The notes under the pieces: model-generated | Seen by the model: the letters and a program-made list of their open reading frames with translations, nothing else | Database searches by the model: none | Told to the model about the DNA's origin: nothing | Origin: Nephrocerus scutellatus | Taxonomy: Eukaryota; Arthropoda; Insecta; Diptera; Pipunculidae | Length of the DNA stretch: 64,000 nucleotides | Reading direction: 5' to 3' | NCBI GenBank assembly: GCA_947095585.1 | Contig: OX352763.1 | Coordinates: forward strand, 114,183,908-114,247,907 | Made by a program: the position numbers and the translations under genes | Shown here: positions 54,351-64,000 of the stretch, one piece after another | Numbering within the stretch: the stretch's first letter is position 1 | Layout: each line of letters starts with the position of its first letter

Positions 54351-56410
54351 ATGATACCGATATTCAAGAAATTGGGTTTCTTGTACAACTCATATGTCCT
54401 TGGAGTTCTAACCGTTGGATATATTCTCGGTGAATTGGGACACTACCTTATCGGCGTTACGTCAAAACAGACCGCCATAGAGTTGGATTATGGTGATCAT
54501 GCGTGCCAGCAGAATAACACTCACATTGAACGATGGAATTTGCCACAACAGTGCAATGCAGTTATGAACGACACAAGGTAACAAGGAGACATTTTCAAAA
54601 GCATTGTTGTCATTTTTTTATCTCTCCTCTGAGAAATTTTCAAAAGCATCGTTAAGTAATTTTTTCTTCTCTGCTCTAAAAAAAATTCGAAAGCTTCTTT
54701 AAGTAGTTTTTTCAATCTCTGCTCTGAGAAATTTTTCAAAGTATCGTTAAGTAACTTTTTAATTTCTTCTTTGAGACTTATTCCAAAGCATCGTTAAGTA
54801 ATTTTTTCATCTCTCCTCTAAGAAATTCTCCAAAGCTTCGTTAAGTAATTTTTTCATCTCTTCTTTGAGGCATTTTCCAAAGCTTCGTTAACTAATTTTT
54901 TCATCTCTTATCTTCCGTTGCCAGCTGCGAAGCGCTTAACGTCAATGGAACAACCTATTGTGAATGGAATTACAATGGCCTGGGGTTAGAGTATCAGCTA
55001 TTGGCTGGACCAAGTTTTATCGCTGTGTTCACGATTGCCGGCGTCTTTATGGGTTTCGCCGCTGACAAATACAATCGTGTGAAAATGTTGACTGTATGCA
55101 CCGTTATCTTTGCTATAGCCATAATCCTGCAGGGTACAGTCAAGGAATATTGGCAATTGATTCTGTTGCGAATGATAATGGCCGCTGGGTAAGTAACTAT
55201 TCGAGTCTCGCATTGAAGCAGCTTTGAAAATATGTATGCTTTGTCTTCTAGTGAATCGGGATGCAATCCTCTGGCAACAGGTATTATGTCGGACATCTTT
55301 CCAGAGAACAAGCGTGCCCTAGTGATGGCCATTTTTAATTGGGGTATCTATGGAGGATATGGAATTGCCTTCCCCGTTGGACGATATATCAGTAAATTGA
55401 ATTTCTTTGACCTCGGATGGAGGATGTGCTATTTGGGAGCTGGTGTCTTAGCTCTGCTTGTGGCTTTTATGACGGGGACAACACTAAAAGAACCCGAGCG
55501 CAAAGCAATCGGTGAAGGTGACCTCGATAAGAATGGCAAAAAAATCAAGCTAATGGATGTTATACTTCATCCACGAATGATCTTACTTATGTTGGCCGCT
55601 TCCATTCGTCACTGCGGTGGCATGACTTTCGCATATAATGCCGATCTGTACTACAATGCGTATTTCCCGGATGTCGATTTGGGTTGGTGGCTGTTCGCTG
55701 TAACAATTGGCATCGGAAGTGTCGGAGTTGTCGTCGGAGGTGTCGTCTCAGATAAAATTGTTGCCAAAATGGGAATTCGTTCGAGAGCACTTGTCTTGGC
55801 TGTTAGTCAACTGATCGCTACACTTCCCGCATTCGGATCGGTGTACTTTGAACCGCTTTGGGCAATGATTACCCTCGGCATGAGTTACTTCTTTGCTGAA
55901 ATGTGGTTCGGAATTGTATTTGCCATCGTTGTGGAAATTGTCCCACTTCAGGTGCGATCATCCACGATCGGTGTGTTCTTATTTGTGATGAACAACATTG
56001 GAGGAAACTTGCCAATCTTAGTTGATCCTGTCGCCAAGTCGATTGGTTATCGTGGATCGCTTATGATCTTCTATGCTGGATTCTATGGCATAAGTAAGAG
56101 AGATATCTCCCCACAGCTTACGATAATTATAACTAATCATGTGGTATTTTCTTTAATTCTAGGCTCCATACTCTTCCTTATTACATGCTTCCTGCTCGAC
56201 GGTAAACCAGATGATGCGCCTAAGAAACCAGACCAGACAGTAGAAAATGGCGGCCACATTCAAGGACACGATAATTCCGTTTTCTCCGGAGATGATTTTG
56301 TAACAAGCAATGGCCGTCCAGTAGTGCTACCACATTTGACAATGGTCAGCAATGGCTATGATAAGCAACGATCGCCAACTTATCGACCAGATGAGAGCAG
56401 CAGACTGTAA
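54351..56410 (+). CDS. Major facilitator superfamily transporter, 12-TM, Spns-like (substrate unknown)
   Basis: Four visible coding exons: 54,351-54,577, 54,925-55,188, 55,252-56,093 and 56,163-56,410. They are joined at GT-AG introns in consistent phase and give 526 residues. TM1 is about residues 12-36. A loop at residues 50-95 has four cysteines (52, 68, 77, 88) and three N-glycosylation sequons (NNT, NDT, NGT), so it is probably extracellular and disulfide-linked. GFAADKYNRVKM (119-130) is the MFS motif A between TM2 and TM3, and GGVVSDKIVAKMG repeats it in the second half. AAGESGCNPLATGIMSDIFP (162-181) resembles the Spns-type TM4-5 region. The soluble tail of about 60 residues is Pro- and Ser-rich. 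The ATG at 54,351 has fly-like CAAAA context, but the frame stays open back to the acceptor at 54,330, so the true start may lie upstream. It moves an unknown small solute across a membrane. Confidence 0.88.
54595..54915. repeat. 47-bp tandem repeat filling transporter intron (54,578-54,924)
   Basis: GCWTCGTTAAGTAATTTTTT-type units start at 54,601 (diverged), 54,646, 54,693, 54,741, 54,788, 54,835 and 54,882, a 45-48 bp period, mostly 47. Each has CATCTCTCCTCTGAGAAATT then TTCAAAAGC-type text. Seven units account for nearly the whole 347-bp intron and run up to its acceptor. Confidence 0.88.
56094..56162 (+). other. 69-bp transporter intron, length divisible by 3 and open in frame
   Basis: GTAAGAG starts the intron after GGCATAA and TTTAATTCTAG ends it before GCTCCATA. 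Removing it gives GISSILFLITCFLLDG, a continuous last transmembrane helix. Retaining it keeps the frame open and adds 23 residues (SKRDISPQLT... then NHVVFSLIL). I favour splicing because both sites are canonical. Confidence 0.8.
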
Positions 56411-56765
56411 AAATTTTACACACTCATACATAGATATATGTGCTCGCACCTACACATGAGATCCTCGTATTATTTTTTTTTACTTTAATTTTATTTTACA
56501 ATATAAGCAATTTTACAAATTGTTTTGTAGATTTAAACAGAAATAGATCTAAAATTACAGTTTAGTATTTTGTTTAGGTTTAAATAATTTAATTTTAAAA
56601 ACAAAAACACAAAAGAAAGATAGAAAGTCGTATTATGTATTTTTAAGTACAAAAAAGTCGAAATTTTCGAAATTTTTTATAAGAAAATTTCTTAGTTAGT
56701 TTTGTTTTGTTGTAAATATTGATGTACATTTTTGTGAATAAAACTTTGTTAGTAGGTTTTTTTAT
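56411..56765 (+). other. Transporter 3' UTR with polyadenylation signal
   Basis: AT-rich sequence after the TAA at 56,408-56,410. AATAAA lies at 56,737-56,742 and is followed within 20 bp by GTTAGTAGGTTTTTTT, a typical G/T-rich downstream element. The transcript therefore probably ends near 56,755-56,765. Confidence 0.65.
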
Positions 56766-57039
56766 TTGAAAAGAAAGTCATTTTTTTTCTCTCCTGATTG
56801 AGTACGTGTCTCTTTAGCCAATGAAGTCACTTTGACGAAACTAGAACTGGAACCATAAACGATCACATATATCGCACTAAAGAGGCCACGATGCCCTCCC
56901 GCGTGACCTTCTATGTCCATTTTAGTTACTCCGCCTACCCAAACCGTACAGGAACATTAAAAGAACGAACTAGATAAAAATTCAGTAACATTTACCAGAC
57001 CAAACTGGGCAAAATTCCTTCCATTGAACCAGCTACGAC

Positions 57040-57570
57040 TATGGAGGTGCTGGAGTCTACGTTAAGTTGTTTGAAAGCTCCATGGATTTGGCCATACCCG
57101 CAGAGCTTCTGCGTGCAGCTCCAACGACATCAGCAGAGCTTTTATATCCTCTTGTAGAGAGAGCGAGAGAGAGAGACAAATTTTCCCCGACGAGTGGAAA
57201 AAGGGAATGATTGTCAAGCTCCCTAAAAGGTAGTCTTATGGAGTGCGAAAACTGAAGAGGCATTTGCGTTTTTCCTGCAGTTGCAAATGTAATAGCCAAA
57301 GTAGTACTTGAGCGAATTAAGGAACATCTGGAAGATACACTCGATGCCGAACAAGCAGGTTTCCTCACTGTGTAGACCACATAAACACCCTGTAGATCAT
57401 TATTGAACAGTGCGTTGAATTCCGGTCACCACTGCACCAGCTGTTCACCGATTTTGAGAAGGCGTTTGACAGTGTGAACAGACAGTTTATCTGGCTCGCC
57501 TTGCGAAGGAGAGGTATACCCGATAAACTAATACCTATTATTAAAGCAACCTATGATGGCTCTATAGCGG
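57040..57570 (+). pseudogene. Non-LTR reverse transcriptase fragment, plus strand
   Basis: Frames read PAELLRAAPTTSAELLYPL (57,099-57,155), GICVFPAVANVIAKVVLERI then KEHLEDTLDAEQAGF (57,260-57,360) and FEKAFDSVNRQFIWLALRRR GIPDKLIPIIKATYDGS (57,450-57,565), the motif A block. It is decayed and not assigned to a clade. Confidence 0.65.
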
Positions 57571-57720
57571 GCAGTGTCGGCATATGTGTAGACAGCCAAT
57601 CCGCTATCAAAGCAATTATTGCTACAAGCAACAGTTCTACACTCGTCAGGCAGTACCAGGCCGAACTGGCTTCGATAAGCCAATGCATAGACTTGAAAAA
57701 GCAGACGTACTTACAAAGAA
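57566..57720 (+). pseudogene. RNase H fragment fused to RT fragment, plus strand
   Basis: Immediately after TYDGS the frame turns into GSVGICVDSQSAIKAIIATS NSSTLVRQYQAELASI, an RNase H core with a D-S-Q-x-A motif as in the LOA-like LINEs. RT motif B and C and the thumb are missing, so this is a deletion or chimera. Confidence 0.6.
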
Positions 57721-58190
57721 GGGCGTCATACTGGACACGGACTGCGCTGATGAGATTTAGATTATCCGAGAAGATACATGAACCCACTCCGTCCTTCATC
57801 TTGGATCCGTCAGTGAAATTGTTGCGTCAAATTGCCTCGTTACTGCCCGATCCTTCCAGTTTTCCCTGGTATTTGGGGATTCAGTAGTCAGTAGATGATG
57901 GTATCATACCTTCAGGTACTGTCTGCAGTATATTACAGTAACCGTAGTATTGTAGTAGCAAACCACCCAGATTCTCTGAGTCGTACTGCACTTGTGTTAA
58001 GGGCTCGGTCGGACATGACCGTAGAGCTCCTGTGATACCAACCATTCGCTGTAATCTGCTGAGTTTGGTAGCATTGTACTTCTTACTCATCGCTGGCCAC
58101 TACACTAGGGATTCTTAGAGCGTACAACAGCTGTGTACAGCCAGAAAGCCATCCAAGGTTGAAGACCCCATTTCCTGACGATGGTTTTAC
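57720..58190 (-). pseudogene. LOA-like LINE thumb and RNase H start, minus strand
   Basis: Minus-strand text has NLGWLSGCTQLLYALR, KLSRLQRMVGITGALRSCPT (58,065-58,005), the thumb block, and further along GSKMKDGVGSCIFSDNLNLI S (57,805-57,745), the start of RNase H. Opposite orientation to the preceding fragment, so the two form an inverted pair. Confidence 0.6.
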
Positions 58191-58400
58191 TGCTGGCATA
58201 GAAACTGAACCAATACGGGACTAAAAAGAAATACAGAAAATTTGTACGGGTCAGACATTTTATAAAATGTCCAGAACAGGCTGCTGAAATGCAGGACGGA
58301 TTGTTCTCCCCGTATGTATCGATACGAAAAGTGGTTAGTAGTAGTTGTCGCTATGATGGTATAAATGGAACAGGGCGTTCCCCGATAATGGCTATAGTGG
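58190..58400 (-). repeat. RTE 5' end fragment, minus strand
   Basis: GTATCGATACGAAAAGTGGT and TAGTAGTAGTTGTCGC (58,316-58,352) are the complement of CGACAACTACTACTAACTAC and TTTTCGATACAAT at 1,823-1,853. A neighbouring block with CTGCTGAAATGCAGGACGG may be the diverged continuation. Confidence 0.5.
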
Positions 58401-58559
58401 AAAACGAGCATTAAGAATTAAGAAAATACCTAAATTATCATTGCTAACAACACACAGCGCCTTCCGTAGACTAATAGAATAAGTATATCGATTATCAACT
58501 ATGAATAACTGTTGTACATAGAATCTATTTTTAGATGTTTTACGCTAGATGACTCATTA

Positions 58560-58925
58560 TATACTTGCGAGCATAATGTAAATAAGGGAAAGTACCGCAC
58601 TGTTCTGGTCTTTGCTAGTAATTTCTGTATATAAGTTTGGAACACTCAGGAAACTTCTCAATGAGCATAAATAGATGGAGGGAATTTTGCCGCATATATT
58701 CATTCGTATTTTGGAATTAAACCAGTCAAGTTGTACTTGCAAGCAGATAGAGTTACCAGCTAAAGGAATAGTAGTACAAGTATTTAATTGTTTTTGTGTG
58801 CATTGAAAAGTTGTCACCAGACAAAATTGAGTTTCTTATTTTTACTGTTTGGTTATTAACTTTGTAATTTGTAAATTAATAAACTTGTGTTTTATTTGCA
58901 AATCCTTTACGAACTCGAAAAACTC
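58560..58925 (+). repeat. LTR-like repeat block (tentative)
   Basis: The last 65 bp (AATAAACTTGTGTTTTATTT, CTTTACGAACTCGAAAAA) recur inverted at 1,686-1,750. GCATAAATAGATGG at 58,667 may be a TATA-type box and AATAAA at 58,880 a polyadenylation signal. No TG...CA ends, target duplications or flanking gag/pol were found, so the LTR reading is weak. Confidence 0.35.
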
Positions 58926-59680
58926 AATTCAGTAACAGTATAATGTAGCAGGAAAATGAAAATAAAGATCAGAAGAAATGTAAGACAACAGAGGAAACAG
59001 GTGGGATTGCATCCGGGTCATAATTAGTAGTTATAAATTTCATTCATTCAAGGTCTTAACACCTAATTATTAAGTTGATGGGGGTGCGCAGCAGTAGGTA
59101 TGTACACAAGTTTGTTGTTCTTGAACATAAACCGCTAAAAAACACTCGTAGCTGCAAACATATCCGTTGAAACTTCACCTTTCCATTTCATTGATCTTGG
59201 TAAGTAACTGTGTTAACAGAAGTAGAAGAAGCATTTTTCATCACACTGCGACGCAAGGAGTCAGTCTGTTTGTCGTAGATAGGCCTACTATATACCGTAA
59301 GCAATCCTACTTCTCTCTAAACGCAACTGTACTTGCTCTTGTTAATGTGAATTTATATTTCCTTAAAATCTTAGTTGCGATCCTTGTATCAGCTACACAC
59401 AACAACTTAACTGCACTTAGCAACGTTCAATGGAATACAGCAATCAAAAATAAACATACTACCAAAATTTGAAAAGACGTCCTTAGTTCAAGATTCTAAC
59501 TCGCAACACAAATCGTATGATTGTTTAACGATGAAAACAACAAATGTACATGTCCACACCAAAAAATGCTCTTGAAAATTTTAATTATTTTTTTTAACAT
59601 CAATTTTATAGTTTTATGCACTTGACTTGCAAAATTCAAAATACACAACACAACACTATTTACCTAAGTGACACCTACTA
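58926..59680. other. No gene seen
   Basis: A frame at 59,167-59,472 (101 codons) has no recognisable domain. Otherwise AT-rich. Confidence 0.4.
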
Positions 59681-59885
59681 CGTTTCCAAGGATCGAGATT
59701 TAGTCGAGATAGGTTTTCGTCGAGTTAATAACTTGGCGACGCTAACTATTTATGTTTCCATTATCTAAAAAGTGTTTATTTGACAGCTGCGTTGTTGTTG
59801 TTTGTTGAATGTCAGCGAAACCTAACTCAGCCACTCTAGTATCGTAGAGTTAATTTGGGTTTAACGAAAAAAGGCTCGAATTTGC

Positions 59886-60161
59886 GTTTCCATGCATATA
59901 TACCAGATGCTGTATTGCTTTGGCAAAGCCGGCTTAGCTTTACAAAGCAACAGCTTTTGGCTTTAAATTTTCGATGCATTTTAATTGTTATGTGTGTTAA
60001 ACAAAACACCGTCTTACGGTGAGCGCTATAACTAAAAAATGGCTTTAGTTATAAATCCTAAAAACTTTTTGGATTTATTTTCGGCTTTATGCTTATGCCA
60101 AGCTGGATTAGCCAAAGCAATACAGCAAGAGTTAACACTGAGTTTACTCAGACATGGAAAC
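59886..60161. mobile_element. Foldback (hairpin) element with GTTTCCATG ends
   Basis: The left end GTTTCCATG (59,886) is complementary to CATGGAAAC (60,153-60,161). Inside lies GCTGTATTGCTTTGGCAAAG CCGGCTT (59,909-59,935), matched by AAGCTGGATTAGCCAAAGCA ATACAGC (60,100-60,126) with two or three mismatches. The 276 bp in between continue to fold loosely (TTAGTTATAAAT, AAAGCCAAAAG). It is noncoding, MITE-like. Copies of the end text recur at 59,686 and 60,290-60,345. Confidence 0.7.
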
Positions 60162-60411
60162 TAAGAAACTAAGCGGTATTAAAATTTAAAATATTACTGC
60201 GTCAAATTAAAACTTCAAACCAGATACACAATATTATGGGTCTGTTTAGTTAAACCTGCAGCTATATTCTGAAGAAAAAAAGCAAGTACGTTTCCAATCA
60301 TTCAACCAGAGTTAATCCTAGGAAAACTCGACCATGGAAACTAAGTAACTGAGCGGTATTAAAAATATTACTGCGTCAAATTAAAACTTTAAACCAGATA
60401 CACAATATTAG
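60128..60411 (+). repeat. Two direct repeats of about 105 bp, 180 bp apart
   Basis: CATGGAAACTAAGAAACTAA GCGGTATTAAAA at 60,153 recurs as CATGGAAACTAAGTAACTGA GCGGTATTAAAA at 60,332. Both continue ATATTACTGCGTCAAATTAA AACTT and AAACCAGATACACAATATTA. The unit overlaps the foldback element's right end, so the flank was duplicated together with it. Confidence 0.85.
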
Positions 60412-60419
60412 GCGTATTT

Positions 60420-61317
60420 TATTTGCCGTTGAATAAGAAAATCGAATGTCAAAACCAGCAAAACAGCAGGTTTTCTTTATTCCTCCAGAGCAAGAAAATT
60501 ACCCGGAATATGTCTTGGCGTAAAAATATTCGATGTACACCGGGTAACTAGATTTTGCTTAATCATACGCTGTCATTTCTGATTTAAAAAAATTGGAACC
60601 TTTTTTTAACCACGCAGTAATCGGAGATAATTTACCTGTCAAAACTCAATTTTTTTTTCATTCTCCGAAAAAAAATTATTTCTCAGACTCATTTTTTAAC
60701 CCTTCGATAATTCTCCGATATGATCTTTTTGTTCCGAAAAAAAATACAGAGCATTTTTTGACAGCTGTAGTTGTTTGTTTTTTTAAACATGAGATAATAT
60801 AATAATTTTGGCGATAATTTCTACCAAAACCAAATAAATAAATTGTTCAAATTTGAACCTTTCAAGATCAATAAACAAGTTTTCATTCATCTAGCAGAAA
60901 TTAAGTTTTAAATAATTTTTTTTAATATGTCTGTTACAATTCACTATATTTGTAGCGGACAGTCTAGGCCTGAACCGGACAAATGAGGGAAATTAAAATT
61001 GGGATGTTCTTAGAACACGATTTTTTAATATTTGTTTGTTGTTACTTATTATTTATATATTTATTATTATATTTATATCTTCAAGCACAATTACGTTACC
61101 AAATCAAATTCGCGGACAAGTTGTCCGAGAAAAAACGCACCTTGTAGCATTCAGGGAAAAAAATTTTTTCTCTGATACTAATCGTGTTTGTTTTTACAAA
61201 AAATCTGGCGCAGATTGATTTTTTGGATGTCAAGTTGTCCGTTTTTACCAAAAAACCAATCTACGGTAGATCGGATTTCCCCTCTAACAGATCTTGATAT
61301 TTTGGAAGATTGATTTA
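60420..61317. other. AT-rich stretch, no gene seen
   Basis: Many T-runs. A TTTGACAGCTG motif at 60,757 matches one at 59,780, probably part of the same repeat family. Nothing coding recognised. Confidence 0.4.
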
Positions 61318-61336
61318 CCCCCCCCCCCCCCCCCCC
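61318..61336. repeat. C19 homopolymer
   Basis: Nineteen consecutive C residues in otherwise AT-rich DNA. Length is likely unreliable in sequencing. Confidence 0.9.
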
Positions 61337-63540
61337 ATCATTTTCATTAACTGCAACAACAACACACAACTAAACAATATAAACAAAAGATTCTCGGCTT
61401 TAGTGTTCGTTTTTTCTAGAAAAAATCTGAGCTCGAGCGCAGATATCTAAAAAAAAATTCGACATAAAAAACACAGCAGATAATTTGTTTAATCCGACAG
61501 ATCTGGCAAAAAAAAATTATCGGATTTATCAGATATTTCGGAACTAGGACTTCTCTTTTCTCTCTAATTTCTCCGAAATAAAAAAAGCGTCGTATATACA
61601 CCTTGTTATGCTGGAACAACTATAAGAAAATACAGAGTGGAGTAAAATTACCCCGCTTGAATAAAAAAAAAACACAGTAAATTTTTTACATACACTGCTC
61701 GCTCGGGTTGAATAAAAAAAACAGACCGCCCATCAATCGAAAATACTCACGAAACCCCGTTCGTCAGACAACAAAGAAGTAATTTTTCATTCGAACACAA
61801 ATCGATTCACTCAACGAACAAACGCGAATTTCGTCTTTTATTTTTAGACAACGGAGAACGGACACCAACAGCATTTGACGTCAACAGCGAAAGTATTCTG
61901 CAGCCGCGACCGTGATCGATGTAGTGCTTTTTTTTACATTTTATTGTCATTTGCTCCCAACAAATTTAACTTTGGTTTCTTTGTAAACAAAATTGCTTAT
62001 TGTGATGATATCTTACCTGCTATCGAATCCATCACAACGTCAGAGTGTTAGGATCCATTCCATTCATTGCTGTAAAAACTTTTGTAACAAATCGATGTCC
62101 CTTGAAAGACAAAAATATATTTTGTGCACCAGTGATTTTTTTTTCTCCATCTCGATAACCTTTTATTTCATTTGAAAATTGTTTTTTTATTTAGTTTCTT
62201 GGCAGATAATTTTAAAAAAGGAAAAACTAAAAATTTATTATGGAATTCCGTTTTCGCTGCCGCAGTTAGCAGCTAGTATTTCGAGAATCGAACTTTGTTC
62301 TCCGATGGGGCTCCGTTGGTTTCTCTACTTCCCTCCTTTGAAATCTATTTTTCTCTTGTACTTTTTAGAAGTTTATTAATATACTGAACAAATAAACATT
62401 TATTTAAAAATATTTCAATGCTGTATTTGGAAACGCGTAACATTTGTGCAACGATGCAATTTTACTATTTATTTGCGTAGCTCAATGCACAGTGACAGAT
62501 GATGATAAGATGACAGTAATTCCTTTTTATTGACATATTTATTTACTTTATAAAAACGTATACAAAACAGTACGCTAAAAATACCTCACCAAAAGACCAA
62601 ATGTTTCAGAAAATGATATTACTGCAAGTAACAATAAAAGTTAAATAAACGAAATTTCTTACCCATTTTGTTGCCTGCTTGATTTATTTTCAAATCACAG
62701 AGAACTCGCGCTGTCATGACCAACTACGACCCATCAGCTTTCAACAATGAATATCGTCTGCTATTTCATGTCTTTATCATTTTCTTACATCGCAGACTAA
62801 AGTTTGAGTGAAAACTCGACGCAGCGCAGCCAGTTCTCTCTTTGTACTAAAAACGCTGTCAGCAGAGAATGAATACTAGGTTGTATGCTTGTATGTTCCA
62901 AACGGATACGATGTGCACACATCATAAACTTGATGAAGGAACAGCTAAATAATTTCGCAATGAGCCGTGATGTGTAAATCAACGATTGCCGCTCCCTGAT
63001 TCTACTCAACTATCGCAACTGCTCTGCTGCTAGGTCACTGTAACACTCAATACTCTTGAAAATTCAGCTTACCTCTTCGCGTATGCTTACAGTCAGATAC
63101 ACTAGAGTACTAGGCACCACACTGCGTAACGGACTGAGACTGGACTGACTATAGGTCTGCCCCAGCCCGGGATGACAACGACGCACCAGCAATATAGAGA
63201 ACAATAATTCATTTGTTGAAATCGTTGGAGAAATAAAAGGAACCATTTCGAAAAGATTTGATTTTAGAAATATTGTGAGTAAAACGTAGTGGAAAATTGT
63301 GATCCCTAATTTAAATTAAATTTTAATCGGGAGTATATTGTTGTGAATTATTTAACTATTGTATCTAAATGGGCAAAGGCCTAAAGAAACAATTAATTGA
63401 AATTACTTTTTACCACCTTCGTTGAAATTTTTGTCTCCATCTTAGTTTTTGTTTCAACTACTGACTCCCTTATGTACATATGTATGTTCGTGTGTGTTAA
63501 GTTTTCGTACTTTTATTTTATAAGAAATTATTGAGTGTAG
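61337..63540. other. AT-rich stretch, no gene seen
   Basis: No transposon match recognised. Less AT-rich between 62,700 and 63,200, which might be regulatory. Short frames (60-70 codons) lack domains. Confidence 0.4.
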
Positions 63541-63756
63541 ATATAAAAGGTTGATAGTCTGCTGATTTAGTTTGATTTTTCGTTGAAATTACTCTACAAT
63601 GTGAGTGTACATAGTTCAGTATCAGTTGATCTTTTCTTTTCATCATCCACAGAAGCAATCGAAGGGTGAAAACTGAGTTTTATTTATCAAATCGGTCGTT
63701 CTTTTTATCATCTTACAAGAAAGAAAGATTCAATATTAAAATCATCGGGTGGGGTA
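63541..63756 (+). promoter_or_regulatory. Candidate TATA promoter and noncoding first exon with splice donor
   Basis: TATAAAAG at 63,542-63,549 is followed 27 bp after its first T by A of TTAGTTT (63,567-63,573), a weak initiator match. Downstream, GGGTGGG|GTAAGT at 63,744-63,756 is a strong splice donor. A possible small intron inside (GTGAGT at 63,601 to CACAG at 63,652, 52 bp) is short but not impossible in flies. No coding start is convincing in the exon. Confidence 0.3.
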
Positions 63757-64000
63757 AGTAATGTATTTGTTCTACCTTTTAAGAAAATTGCATACATAAA
63801 TGTTTCGTGAGTGTTAATTAGTTGAGCAGAAAGTTTGCATAAAATATGCGAGGTACTTGCAAGTGGCTTACGTAATCAGTGAGCATTGCATTGTCATTTC
63901 AGTGCGGTGGAAAGCATGTTCTTTAATAGTGTTTTGTGGTTACTGTACCTACGTTAAATGCAAACTCACTTTACGTTGTTACCACCACCTAAGTTCCATT
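63757..64000. other. No gene seen
   Basis: AT-rich and unremarkable to the window end. It would be intron if the preceding exon is real. Confidence 0.3.

Noticed and set aside
1..64000. Integrated virus or endogenous viral gene
   Set aside because: No capsid, polymerase or envelope-type frame was seen. Reverse transcriptase remnants all belong to non-LTR retrotransposons, and the LTR-like block at 58.6 kb has no coding neighbours.

Overview
The window looks like intergenic and intronic DNA of a higher dipteran nuclear genome. Reasons: AT-rich sequence, short GT-AG introns (63 and 69 bp), one intron-containing membrane-transporter gene, and a very dense mix of decayed non-LTR retrotransposons, mariner-family transposons, tRNA-derived SINEs and noncoding repeats. 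The best preserved transposons have the QQDGA...SCDLTPLDYYLWG signature that I associate with rosa-type mariners, first named from a tephritid fruit fly. A tephritid-like fly is therefore my best guess, but it is an inference.

Layout. 0-5.5 kb: noncoding repeats, an 830-bp array of CCACGCCCA motifs and a long decayed RTE-type retrotransposon. 5.5-15.5 kb: two nearly identical rosa-like mariners (one internally deleted, one with a single nonsense codon), tRNA-derived SINEs, a 117-bp tandem array of a tRNA-like unit interrupted by a small transposon with perfect ends, and two LOA-like LINE remnants. 15.5-19.7 kb: degenerate arrays built on an AAAGACCCC-like motif, a mariner fragment and a LINE 3' part ending in a tail-to-tail palindrome. 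19.7-25.3 kb: mostly unique sequence, a second RTE copy, and a plausible TATA-less core promoter near 24.63 kb. 25.3-43.2 kb: LOA-like and R1-like LINEs, at least five further mariner fragments, a nested transposon stack (32.5-34.4 kb) and a complex tandem repeat (30-30.8 kb). 43.2-54.3 kb: dispersed repeats, Helitron-like ends and LINE scraps in largely featureless AT-rich DNA. 54.33-56.76 kb: the only convincing host gene, a 526-residue 12-TM major facilitator transporter on the plus strand with four visible coding exons. 56.8-64 kb: LINE chimeras, foldback elements and AT-rich DNA, with a possible TATA promoter and first exon near 63.55 kb.

How it fits together. The transporter's first visible exon starts at a splice acceptor, so its promoter and 5' exon lie upstream. 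The 24.63 kb promoter is a candidate, which would make most of 25-54 kb a repeat-filled first intron, but this is unproven. No CRISPR array, rRNA gene, canonical functional tRNA or bacterial-type operon was seen. I found no convincing new biological system. The most informative signals are the structures of individual repeats: perfect terminal inverted repeats and target duplications, complementary transposase damage, and tandem expansions.
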